From contig JAGDDM010000052.1 of the NCBI GenBank assembly GCA_017958015.1, positions 1-8,634 on the forward strand: a stretch of DNA of 8,634 nucleotides, read 5' to 3'. Positions 1 to 5,678 of the stretch are shown here, piece by piece; within the stretch, counting starts at the first letter, position 1; each line of letters begins with the position of its first letter. The stretch comes from Abditibacteriota bacterium. Its GTDB lineage: Bacteria; Armatimonadota; UBA5829. The notes beneath the pieces were generated by a model. That model searched no databases, was not told the DNA's origin, and saw only the letters and a program-made list of their open reading frames with translations. The translations under genes were made by a program, and so were the position numbers.

Positions 1-198
1 GCCCTGCCGGAGAACATCGACATCGCCCTCACCAACGAGTGGTTCTCCACCATGGAAGGCCGCAAACTCTACTTCAAAGAGAACCCGCCCCGGGGCTGGC
101 GCCGGCTTATCCCCACTTCTCTCCAGACCCCGCCCCGCTCCATCGACGACTACGCCGCGGTGGTGATACTTAAAAGACATTTCAAAGAAAACGGCTGA
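1..198 (+). CDS. 3' end of an unidentified gene (C-terminal 65 residues)
   Basis: Frame 1 is open from the window edge to a TGA at 196-198, giving a 65-residue C-terminal fragment. The fragment is GC-rich at third codon positions like the other genes here, so it is probably truly coding. It contains TNEWFSTMEGRKLYF followed by a Pro/Arg-rich stretch and ends in a hydrophobic strand, DYAAVVILKRHF, with a short charged tail. I recognise no family in it. The end of the gene lies about 100 bases upstream of the next plus-strand start. No canonical terminator follows; only a 7-bp inverted repeat without a T-run is seen at 210-235. Confidence 0.7.
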   Translation, partial: ALPENIDIALTNEWFSTMEGRKLYFKENPPRGWRRLIPTSLQTPPRSIDDYAAVVILKRHFKENG

Positions 199-209
199 AA
201 AAAAGGCCG

Positions 210-235
210 CCGGTTTCCGAAAAATCAAAAACCGG
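210..235. repeat. 7-bp inverted repeat in the 5' region of the small gene
   Basis: CCGGTTT at 210-216 and AAACCGG at 229-235 form perfect arms around a 12-nt AT-rich loop. No T-run follows, so it is a poor intrinsic terminator for the upstream gene. It lies directly before the TATAAT at 238-243 and could equally be an operator. Function is unknown. Confidence 0.4.
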
Positions 236-243
236 TATATAAT
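215..243 (+). promoter_or_regulatory. possible promoter of the 119-residue protein gene
   Basis: A perfect TATAAT lies at 238-243 in an AT-rich stretch. The hexamer 17 bases upstream is TTCCGA (215-220), only 3 of 6 to the -35 consensus, and there is no TGn extension. A transcript would start near 250, with the start codon at 301. Confidence 0.35.
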
Positions 244-300
244 ATAAATAGGCAATCACGCCACCCTCCGAAGCGAGGTATAACGGAAAGGAATAAGAAA

Positions 301-660
301 ATGACCGAAAAAGACAACTCTCTGCTTAGCTCCGTTCTGAACATGGCCAAAAAAGCCATGGCGGAAGCCTCCAAAGGCGACGTTTCCAAAGGGGACGCGA
401 AAAGCGACAACCCCCTGGATTTGCTGAAGACGGCAAAAAATCTCCTTGAGGGCGACAACGCCGACAAGGCCATGGGCCTTCTGAAAAAGGCGGCAAGCGG
501 CGACATTCCCGGCCTTCCCCCGGAAGCCGAAAAAGTCCTCGCCGAATGCCTCAAATACGGCACCGAGCACAAAGAGGACATCGCGAAAATCATAAGCGGT
601 GTCAAAAAGGCCGCCGCCACCATGCAGGCCATGGGAGACAACAAACCGGAAAACAAGTAA
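301..660 (+). CDS. small hypothetical protein, 119 aa
   Basis: An ATG at 301 preceded by AAAGGA (287-292, 8-nt spacing) opens a 119-codon frame ending in TAA at 658-660. The product is hydrophilic and rich in Lys, Ala, Glu and Asp, with no signal peptide or membrane segment, and is probably mostly helical. Residues 24-37 hold two SKGD-type units (ASKGDVSKGDAKSD). The middle (about residues 39-67) carries LDLLKTAKNLLEGDNADKAM, which reads as amphipathic helix. A conserved-looking PGLPPEAEKVLAECLKYG segment follows, and the tail ends in KPENK. I know no family for it. It has its own ribosome site and a strong terminator 12 bases downstream, so it is probably monocistronic. An overlapping minus-strand frame (225-734) has no good ribosome site and is treated as a shadow. 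Confidence 0.75.
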   Translation: MTEKDNSLLSSVLNMAKKAMAEASKGDVSKGDAKSDNPLDLLKTAKNLLEGDNADKAMGLLKKAASGDIPGLPPEAEKVLAECLKYGTEHKEDIAKIISGVKKAAATMQAMGDNKPENK

Positions 661-672
661 ACACGCAAAGGA

Positions 673-710
673 AAATCCTCTTCGACCCGTGTCGGAGAGG
701 ATTTCTTTTT
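673..710 (+). terminator. rho-independent terminator of the 119-aa gene
   Basis: Arms 673-686 (AAATCCTCTTCGAC) and 691-704 (GTCGGAGAGGATTT) pair over 14 positions with a single T-G wobble around a 4-nt loop, CCGT. Five Ts follow at 706-710. It starts 12 bases after the stop codon at 660. Confidence 0.9.
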
Positions 711-725
711 AACCGGATTCGCCCT

Positions 726-762
726 ATTTAACAATATCGAAAAATTCGCGATATTGTTAAAT
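726..762. repeat. 14-bp perfect inverted repeat, AT-rich
   Basis: ATTTAACAATATCG (726-739) is the exact reverse complement of CGATATTGTTAAAT (749-762), with a 9-nt spacer. The outer 11 bases of each arm (TATTGTTAAAT) match 9 of 11 positions of the E. coli dif XerD half-site as I recall it. However, the arms are 15 nt apart rather than the 6 expected of a dif core. No T-run follows, so it is not an ordinary terminator. It could be a recombination or protein-binding site, or a remnant of a mobile repeat. Confidence 0.6.
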
Positions 763-773
763 GAAACGTTTCA
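762..773. promoter_or_regulatory. LacI/GalR-type palindrome TGAAACGTTTCA
   Basis: TGAAACGTTTCA is a perfect 12-bp palindrome with the central CG typical of LacI/GalR-family operators. It shares its first T with the right arm of the preceding inverted repeat. It lies between two convergent genes with no promoter for either in view, so an operator role is doubtful. Its right half also pairs in a second hairpin, TTTCACG (769-775) with CGTGAAA (779-785), around the loop GAG. Confidence 0.4.
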
Positions 774-789
774 CGGAGCGTGAAATTCA

Positions 790-849
790 TATAATTCGTC
801 GGCTTTGCCGACACATTCCCTGACCCCTGACCCCAGGCACCTGACCCCT
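790..849 (-). repeat. 60-nt structured repeat element, copy 1
   Basis: Read on the minus strand from 849 to 790, the element has a G-rich half with heptad TCAGGGG units (C-runs on the plus strand at 818-820, 824-827, 831-834 and 845-848). A hairpin follows: GTCGGC, loop AAA, GCCGAC (812-798), then GAATTATA. By hand alignment it matches the copy at 3797-3856 at 51 of 60 positions with no gaps. It begins 4 bases beyond the terminator hairpin of pckG in the direction of pckG transcription. The element is non-coding. Confidence 0.85.
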
Positions 850-852
850 AAA

Positions 853-900
853 GCAAAAAAATCGGTCTCGCCCGAAAGAGCGAGACCGTTATTTTTTTGC
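853..900 (-). terminator. rho-independent terminator of pckG (bidirectional in form)
   Basis: CGGTCTCGC (863-871) pairs perfectly with GCGAGACCG (880-888). The stem extends through an A-run (855-861) against a T-run (892-898) and closes with GC/GC, with a small bulge. It starts right at the pckG stop codon (901-903). On the minus strand the U-tract is the complement of 855-861. The T-run at 892-898 would allow it to work from the left as well. Confidence 0.9.
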
Positions 901-2658
901 TTATTTATCCCAGGCGCCGAGGCGTTTGCGGAGTTCTTGCTGTTCCTCCACGAACTCGTAGGGAAGGTCGTTGCCGAACTGATCGAAGTAGTTCTTCATA
1001 CCGTCCAGCTCTTCCAGCCAGTCGTCTCTGTGGACGGAGAGGAGCTCGCCCATGGCCTCGTCGGTGATGTCCAGGCCCTGAAGCGGGATGGCGTCCTTGG
1101 TGGGAACGTAGCCGATGGGGGTTTCCACGGCGTCGCCCTCGCCCTTGCAGCGGCGGATAATCCAGTCGAGAACCCGGAGGTTGTCGCCGTAGCCCGGCCA
1201 GAGGAAGTGGCCGTCCGCGTCCTGTCTGAACCAGTTGACGTGGAAGATTTTGGGCTTGTGAGCAATCTTCTTGCCCATATCCAGCCAGTGCTTGAAGTAG
1301 GTGGCCATGTTGTAGCCCACGAAGGGTCTCATAGCCATGGGGTCTCTGCGCACAACGCCAACCTGTCCGGTGGCGGCGGCGGTTGTTTCGCTGGCCATGG
1401 TGGCGCCCACGAAGGTGCCGTGCTGCCAGTTGAATGTTTCATATACAAGCGGGGCGAGTTTGGCCCGTCTGCCGCCGAAGAGAATGGCGGAAATGGGCAC
1501 ACCCTTGGGGTTGTTAAACTCGGGGGAGATGGAGGGACACTGCTCGGCGGGAGCGGTGAATCTGGAGTTGGGATGAGCGCCCTTCTCGCCGCTGTCGCTG
1601 TGCCAATGCTTGCCTGTCCAGTCGATGCCCTCCTTGGGGGCTTCCTCGGTCATACCTTCCCACCAAACGCAGTTGTCGTTGGTAAGGAGTACGTTGGTGA
1701 AGATGGTGTTCTTCTTAACGGTGTCCATGGCGTTGGGGTTGGTCTTGTAGGAGGTGCCGGGGGCAACGCCGAAGAATCCGTATTCGGGGTTAATGGCCCA
1801 GAGTCTGCCGTCGGGACCTATGCGGAGCCAGGAAATGTCGTCGCCAACCGTGGTGACTTTGTAACCGGGGAAAGCGTCCGGCGGAATGAGCATGGCCAGG
1901 TTGGTCTTGCCGCAGGCGGAGGGGAAGGCGGCGCAGATGTAGGTGGTTTCGCCGTCCTTCTCGAGACCGAGAATGAGCATATGCTCCGCCATCCAGTCCT
2001 CGTGGAGACCCAGGTAGCTGGCGATGCGGAGAGCGAGGCACTTCTTGCCCAGCAGCACGTTGCCGCCGTAGCCGGAGCCGTAGCTCCAAATGGTGTTGTC
2101 CTCGGGGAAGTGGAGAATAAATCTGCGGTTGATATCAAGCTCGCCCCGGCAGTGGAGACACTTGGTGAACTCCTCGTCGTCGCCCAAATCGTCGGCGGCG
2201 ATGTCGCCCATGCGGGTCATGATGCGCATGTTGAGCACAACGTAGATGCTGTCGGTGATTTCGATACCGATTTTTCTGAAGGGGGAGCCGGGAACGCCCA
2301 TGATGAAGGGAATGACGTACATGGTCTTGCCCTTCATGGAGCCCTTGAACATCTCACCGACTTTGGCGTAAGCCTCTTTGGGATCCATCCAATTGTTGAT
2401 GGGCCCCGCGTCTTTTTCCTCGCGGGTGCAGATGAAGGTGAGCTTTTCGGTGCGGGCTACGTCGTTCTGAGCCGTTCTGTGCAGGAGACAACCGGGAAGC
2501 TTGTCCTGATTCAAGAGATGCATCTCACCGGTTTCGATAGCGATGTCGGTGAGTCTTTGCCGCTCTTCCTCGGTTCCGTTGATCCATTCGATTTTGTCCG
2601 GCTGGCACAAGGCCGCCATTTCGTCGACCCAAGCAAGAGCTTTTTTGTTACGAACCAT
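901..2658 (-). CDS. pckG: phosphoenolpyruvate carboxykinase (GTP)
   Basis: The enzyme interconverts oxaloacetate + GTP and phosphoenolpyruvate + GDP + CO2 in the cytoplasm. It serves gluconeogenesis or, in many anaerobes, anaplerotic CO2 fixation towards succinate. The 585-residue product has the usual length for the GTP-type family. Diagnostic motifs are in order: DVARTEKLTFICTRE (66-80); SGYGGNVLLGKKCLALRIAS (195-214); EHMLILG (225-231) with the metal-ligand His226; the P-loop FPSACGKTNLAM (245-256) with the family-specific Cys249; TVGDDISWLR (270-279) with metal-binding Asp; NPEYGFFGVAPGTS (290-303); FGGRRAKLAPLVYE (394-407); and NWFR (475-478). None of the key residues I know is missing. 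The ATG at 2656-2658 has AGGA (2667-2670) 8 nt upstream. The gene stands alone, divergent from the isomerase gene, with its own promoter and terminator. Confidence 0.98.
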   Translation of the reverse strand: MVRNKKALAWVDEMAALCQPDKIEWINGTEEERQRLTDIAIETGEMHLLNQDKLPGCLLHRTAQNDVARTEKLTFICTREEKDAGPINNWMDPKEAYAKVGEMFKGSMKGKTMYVIPFIMGVPGSPFRKIGIEITDSIYVVLNMRIMTRMGDIAADDLGDDEEFTKCLHCRGELDINRRFILHFPEDNTIWSYGSGYGGNVLLGKKCLALRIASYLGLHEDWMAEHMLILGLEKDGETTYICAAFPSACGKTNLAMLIPPDAFPGYKVTTVGDDISWLRIGPDGRLWAINPEYGFFGVAPGTSYKTNPNAMDTVKKNTIFTNVLLTNDNCVWWEGMTEEAPKEGIDWTGKHWHSDSGEKGAHPNSRFTAPAEQCPSISPEFNNPKGVPISAILFGGRRAKLAPLVYETFNWQHGTFVGATMASETTAAATGQVGVVRRDPMAMRPFVGYNMATYFKHWLDMGKKIAHKPKIFHVNWFRQDADGHFLWPGYGDNLRVLDWIIRRCKGEGDAVETPIGYVPTKDAIPLQGLDITDEAMGELLSVHRDDWLEELDGMKNYFDQFGNDLPYEFVEEQQELRKRLGAWDK

Positions 2659-2668
2659 CGTAATAATC

Positions 2669-2685
2669 CTTTCGCGAATCGAAAG
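2669..2685 (-). promoter_or_regulatory. small hairpin over the pckG ribosome site
   Basis: CTTTCG (2669-2674) and CGAAAG (2680-2685) can pair around a 5-nt loop. The proximal arm overlaps the AGGA ribosome site (2667-2670) of pckG. It lies at the 3' end of a leader of about 110 nt. Translational control is only an inference from its position. Confidence 0.3.
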
Positions 2686-2777
2686 CGCGACTTGCGTTCA
2701 AAAAAACGATTTTCGCGCCTCGTTCGACGTCAACTTTTTTGGGCAATCCGTAAATCGCCGCTTCTGTGACAATACAT

Positions 2778-2806
2778 ATTATACCACCCTTTCGCAACCG
2801 TTGCAA
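2778..2806 (-). promoter_or_regulatory. pckG promoter
   Basis: On the minus strand, TTGCAA (2806-2801; 4 of 6 to the -35 consensus) is separated by 17 nt from a perfect TATAAT (2783-2778), which is preceded by TGG, i.e. an extended -10. Transcription would begin near 2771, leaving a leader of about 110 nt before the start codon. Confidence 0.75.
2794..2804. promoter_or_regulatory. palindrome GCAACcGTTGC over the pckG -35 region
   Basis: Two perfect 5-bp arms, GCAAC (2794-2798) and GTTGC (2800-2804), flank a single C. The palindrome overlaps the -35 hexamer and the adjacent spacer of the pckG promoter, a position where a bound repressor would block polymerase. The regulator is unknown. Confidence 0.35.
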
Positions 2807-2844
2807 GTTTTACAATAAAAAATATTTTTCCGCCCCGAAACATA

Positions 2845-2873
2845 TTGACATTCCCCGCTCCGTCCACTACAAT
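2845..2873 (+). promoter_or_regulatory. sigma70-type promoter of the isomerase gene
   Basis: A perfect TTGACA (2845-2850), 17-nt spacer and TACAAT (2868-2873, 5 of 6) give a start near 2880, about 35 nt before the ATG at 2915. This is among the strongest promoter matches in the window. Confidence 0.85.
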
Positions 2874-2914
2874 AATTATGTATCGGACATTCTTTTTTAT
2901 ACGGAGATAAAACC

Positions 2915-3739
2915 ATGAAAAAATTTCCCGTGGGAACCTGCGCGATTTTGAACGCGGATCCCGAAATCACATTTAAGAGAGCCGCCGATTTGGGCATAAC
3001 CGACGTACAGCTCATCTGTCTTGACGGCAACCTTCAGACCGACGACATGGCGAAGAAGATTCTCGCCGCCAAAGAAAAGTTCGGCATGAAGATTTACGCC
3101 TACTTCTGGAGCGGAGCCTCCGGCCCCGGCACATGGGACATGTACGAAGGCCAGAGATCTCTGGGTCTCATTCCCGCCGCCTACCGGGCACAGCGCCTCA
3201 AGGAAATGATTGACGGCGCCGCCTTCGCCCACAAACTGGGCATTCGGGACGTCATCACCCACGTGGGCTTCACTCCCGAAAATCCCCTGGACCCCGCCTA
3301 TTCCGACCTGGTCACCTCTCTGCGCCACTACTGCAACATCATCAAAGAAAACGGCCAGCGGCACCTCTTCGAGGCCGGTCAGGAAACACCCATCACCCTT
3401 CTGCGGCTCATTCAAGACATCGGCACCGGCAACGCGGGCATCAACCTGGACACCGGCAACCTGGTTCTCTGGGGCAAGGCCAACCCCGCCGACGCCCTCC
3501 ACGTCTTCGGCAAGTACGTGTGGCAGTGCCACTGCAAAGACGCCCGCTACCCCACCGACCCCAGATATATGGGCGAGGAAGTGAAGCTGGGCACCGGCCA
3601 CGTGGACTTCAAGCGCGTCGTCGAGGGTCTCCGGAAGCTTGACTTCAAAGGCGCCCTCATTATCGAGCGGGAAGTCAGTGACAGCGCCGAGCAGGCGAGA
3701 GATATTCTCGAAGCGAAAGCGTATCTGGAGTCTCTGTAA
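2915..3739 (+). CDS. sugar phosphate isomerase/epimerase, xylose-isomerase-like TIM barrel
   Basis: The 274-residue product has the length and pattern of the AP-endonuclease-2/xylose-isomerase-like barrel family, which uses divalent metal to isomerise or epimerise sugars, sugar phosphates or hydroxy-keto acids. Visible family landmarks: the first strand FPVGTCAIL (4-12); ITHVGF (114-119) with His116; LFEAGQETP (151-159) with Glu157; INLDTGNLVLWGK (176-188) with Asp179; CHCKDA (205-210) with His206; the GTGHVDF loop (226-232); and ALIIERE (247-253) with Glu251. Glu157, Asp179, His206 and Glu251 are the expected metal ligands by analogy. There is no signal peptide, so it is cytoplasmic. ATG at 2915 has GGAG (2903-2906) 8 nt upstream. 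The exact substrate cannot be read from sequence; inositol, tagatose/psicose and hydroxypyruvate enzymes share this fold. It is a single gene, divergent from pckG. Confidence 0.9.
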   Translation: MKKFPVGTCAILNADPEITFKRAADLGITDVQLICLDGNLQTDDMAKKILAAKEKFGMKIYAYFWSGASGPGTWDMYEGQRSLGLIPAAYRAQRLKEMIDGAAFAHKLGIRDVITHVGFTPENPLDPAYSDLVTSLRHYCNIIKENGQRHLFEAGQETPITLLRLIQDIGTGNAGINLDTGNLVLWGKANPADALHVFGKYVWQCHCKDARYPTDPRYMGEEVKLGTGHVDFKRVVEGLRKLDFKGALIIEREVSDSAEQARDILEAKAYLESL

Positions 3740-3760
3740 TCCGGTTTGTTAAAAAATCAA

Positions 3761-3796
3761 CCCACTCTCTCCTTTGGGAAAGAGTGGGCTTATTTT
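3761..3796 (+). terminator. rho-independent terminator of the isomerase gene
   Basis: CCCACTCTCTCC (3761-3772) pairs with GGAAAGAGTGGG (3777-3788) over 11 positions with one C-A mismatch and a 4-nt loop. The tail CTTATTTT (3789-3796) follows. An A-run at 3751-3756 on the left side would give a T-run for the minus-strand operon that ends at 3894, so it may serve both directions. Confidence 0.85.
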
Positions 3797-3856
3797 AGGT
3801 GTCAGGGGCCTGGGGTCAGGGGTCAGGGAAGGTGCCGCCAAAGGCGGCGGATTCTA
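3797..3856 (+). repeat. 60-nt structured repeat element, copy 2
   Basis: It begins on the base after the T-rich tail of the isomerase terminator. The G-rich half has runs at 3805-3808, 3812-3815, 3819-3822 and 3826-3828 with loops CCT, TCA and TCA. A hairpin follows: GCCGCC, AAA, GGCGGC (3834-3848), then GGATTCTA. It is the inverted counterpart of 790-849 (51 of 60 identical). Stem differences between the copies are paired changes that keep the hairpin intact. Confidence 0.85.
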
Positions 3857-3893
3857 CCAACTAACATTGCGGTGTCGAACTATTCCCTACGCC

Positions 3894-4883
3894 CTATTGC
3901 ACATTAAATCCTTTTTCTCTCATCATCTTCTCGATTTCATCCCTGTTCAAGGAACCGTCCTCAAAGGCCCGTTCCATGCCGGGGCCGAATATCATCGTGG
4001 GCTTTGACTCGGAGCCGCGGAATTTGAAAGTAAGTTCGTTTGGCGTCCAACCTTTCAGACACCACAGGCGGCTGTTGTTGTGATATTCGCTGACAAGGTA
4101 AACCAATTCCCTCATAAGCATCATATTCATTATGACTCCGACCTCGGTCAATTCCCGTATAATATCTTGGTACAACTCCGCGATGTCTTTCATGCCGATG
4201 TTATCATCCTCTTTAAGATGATACATGATTTTTTCCGATTCCGCACCGAAACAACCTGCCAGTTCGACGTCTCTTTCCCATTTACGTTTACACAACTCGA
4301 CGGCAAGCCGCTCATGGGAATTCAAAAAAGAAAACTCGCTCAGCTTTTTGCCTTTGTTTTCGTTCGGTATCGCATCTCCGAACCCCGGAACGCACTCCTC
4401 CGCCTCGGACGTCAGATTGCCGAGGAAGTTCCGCAGAGCCGTCTCCTGCGGTGTGGGGACGGGCTCCGCATAGGAAAGAAAATCGGACACGAGACAATAA
4501 GGCTCCCCCACAAGTTGCTCCGTCAACCGGTAAAACGGAAAAAACTTTCCGTAGCCGCAACTTACAAGTTCCTTTGCCATAACATAACGATCCCTATCCC
4601 TGCGCGGCTCCTCCGAATATATCTCGTCAATCTCGAAGACGCGGTAGGAATGTTCCTCCCGCCGAGCGATAAGGGAAAAGGCCATCAAATCCTTTTTACG
4701 CAGTTTCGGCGCGTCCGGAAGTTGACCGTATATGTTCCGCAACAGTTCCATAGGGGCGGCGCCGTAGAGATTGACGGCGGCGGCGAAAAGTTTGTGCAGA
4801 AAATCACGAACCTCGCCGGAAATGCCCGCCTCACGATACATTCTCTCAAGTGATTTTTCGGATAAAGGTTTGGGATATACCAT
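3894..4883 (-). CDS. uncharacterised 329-aa protein, possibly related to SEC-C-type proteins
   Basis: The most upstream possible start is a TTG at 4889, but GGGAG (4896-4892) lies only 2 nt from it and 8 nt from the ATG at 4881-4883, so I start the protein at that ATG (329 residues). It is soluble, highly charged and probably helical, without signal peptide or membrane segments. The strongest landmark is NNSRLWCLKGWTPNEL (269-284). From memory this resembles the N-N-T-R-x-W...G-H-T-P-N-E-L block of some Firmicutes proteins that end in a SEC-C zinc motif. No Cys-cluster tail is present here; the protein ends in MREKGFNVQ. Cysteines occur singly (Cys109, 130, 164, 198, 211, 275). It is 17 nt downstream of the NIF3-like gene on the same strand and is probably co-transcribed with it. 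A minus-strand reading is preferred over the opposite-strand frame at 4080-4853, which lacks a ribosome site. Function is unknown. Confidence 0.75.
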   Translation of the reverse strand: MVYPKPLSEKSLERMYREAGISGEVRDFLHKLFAAAVNLYGAAPMELLRNIYGQLPDAPKLRKKDLMAFSLIARREEHSYRVFEIDEIYSEEPRRDRDRYVMAKELVSCGYGKFFPFYRLTEQLVGEPYCLVSDFLSYAEPVPTPQETALRNFLGNLTSEAEECVPGFGDAIPNENKGKKLSEFSFLNSHERLAVELCKRKWERDVELAGCFGAESEKIMYHLKEDDNIGMKDIAELYQDIIRELTEVGVIMNMMLMRELVYLVSEYHNNSRLWCLKGWTPNELTFKFRGSESKPTMIFGPGMERAFEDGSLNRDEIEKMMREKGFNVQ

Positions 4884-4891
4884 TTTCAAAT

Positions 4892-4896
4892 CTCCC
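4892..4896 (-). promoter_or_regulatory. ribosome site that fixes the start at 4883
   Basis: GGGAG on the minus strand is 8 nt from ATG 4883 but only 2 nt from the in-frame TTG at 4889, so the shorter protein is favoured. Confidence 0.75.
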
Positions 4897-4900
4897 TAAT

Positions 4901-5671
4901 CTACATTGTAACGGTTTCGTGAATCAGGTACGTCGGAACAAACTCGACACGCACGTCGGGGAACAGTTCCCTCAACCGTTCGGCCAAATCTTCCATCGCC
5001 GGCGCTTCCGTGGCGTAGTGTCCGGCATCGATAAGCGCCATTTCCGCGTCAACGGCATCGATTATTTCATGGTGCTTCAAATCGCCGGTTACAAACAAAT
5101 CGGCCTTTTCCGCCAAAGCGTCATTGATAAGAAAAGATCCCGCGCCGCCGCAAACAGCGATTCGTCGAACTCTTTTGTTTTTGTCACCATACAAACATGT
5201 GTAATCACCGGACAAGGCTTCGCTAACCGACTTACAAAATCTCTTTGCGGTCATATCATTCGGAAGTTCGCCTATCCGACCCATGTTTCCGAGGGGCTTC
5301 GTATTACAAAGTCCCAGTTTTGAGGCAAGGATGTCGTTCACTCCTCCGACGGCGGAATCGTATGTCGTGTGAGCGGAGTAAACGGCGACATTGCCCTTTA
5401 TGAGATCGATTATCTTATCGGAAAGAACGTCTCCTTTCACAATATTTTTCACTCCGTGAAAAATCAACGGGTGGTGGGAAACAATCATATCGAACTTGTC
5501 GGCCACTGCCCACGCTGTAGCGGAGCAACGAGTCACATCAACCGCCACAAGCAGTTTTTTAACGACTCTATCGGGATTGCCCAGTTGAAGTCCCGAGTTG
5601 TCCCACTCCTCCGCCAGTTCCGGGGGAGCGATTTTTTCGACTTCGGCTATAATATCTTTAACTTTAACCAT
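4901..5671 (-). CDS. NIF3-family dinuclear metal center protein (YqfO/YbgI-like)
   Basis: The 256-residue product matches the short bacterial NIF3/YbgI form (about 250 residues, without the extra PII-like domain of YqfO). These are ring-forming cytoplasmic proteins with two metals per subunit. They are often labelled GTP cyclohydrolase 1 type 2 homologues, but the physiological reaction is unsettled. Family motifs: EEWDNSGLQLG (21-31); VSHHPLIFHGVK (64-75) with His66/His67; YSAHTTYDSAVGGVND (98-113) with His101 and Asp105; VTGDLKHHEIIDA (194-206); and IDAGHYATE (214-222) with His218 and Glu222. All expected metal ligands are present. The start is the ATG at 5669-5671, 7 nt from GAGGG (5683-5679). 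An in-frame TTG at 5677 is too close to that site. It is first in a two-gene operon and divergent from the binding-protein genes. Confidence 0.95.
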   Translation of the reverse strand: MVKVKDIIAEVEKIAPPELAEEWDNSGLQLGNPDRVVKKLLVAVDVTRCSATAWAVADKFDMIVSHHPLIFHGVKNIVKGDVLSDKIIDLIKGNVAVYSAHTTYDSAVGGVNDILASKLGLCNTKPLGNMGRIGELPNDMTAKRFCKSVSEALSGDYTCLYGDKNKRVRRIAVCGGAGSFLINDALAEKADLFVTGDLKHHEIIDAVDAEMALIDAGHYATEAPAMEDLAERLRELFPDVRVEFVPTYLIHETVTM

Positions 5672-5678
5672 ATACAAA

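Noticed and set aside
726..762. A true dif site
   Set aside because: The arms resemble Xer half-sites but the spacing is wrong (15 instead of 6 nt) and both arms are the same half-site type; kept only as a speculative finding.
815..849. CRISPR-like repeats
   Set aside because: The TGACCCC units are 7-nt tandem repeats in one short block with no spacers and no cas genes in the window.
805..2769. 654-codon open frame on the plus strand opposite pckG
   Set aside because: The opposite strand encodes a complete PEPCK with all catalytic motifs. The antisense frame starts inside the repeat element, has no ribosome site, and is a by-product of GC-rich codon use.
2659..2771. Riboswitch in the pckG leader
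   Set aside because: The leader is AT-rich with one small hairpin, and I see no conserved aptamer core of a known class.
4080..4853. 257-codon plus-strand frame opposite the 329-aa protein
   Set aside because: It has no ribosome site before its start, whereas the minus-strand frame has a well-spaced GGGAG and sits in an operon with the NIF3-like gene.
5648..5653. Plus-strand TATAAT as a promoter for the first binding-protein gene
   Set aside because: It lies inside the NIF3-like coding region and has no -35 hexamer at 16-18 nt upstream, so it is not convincing.
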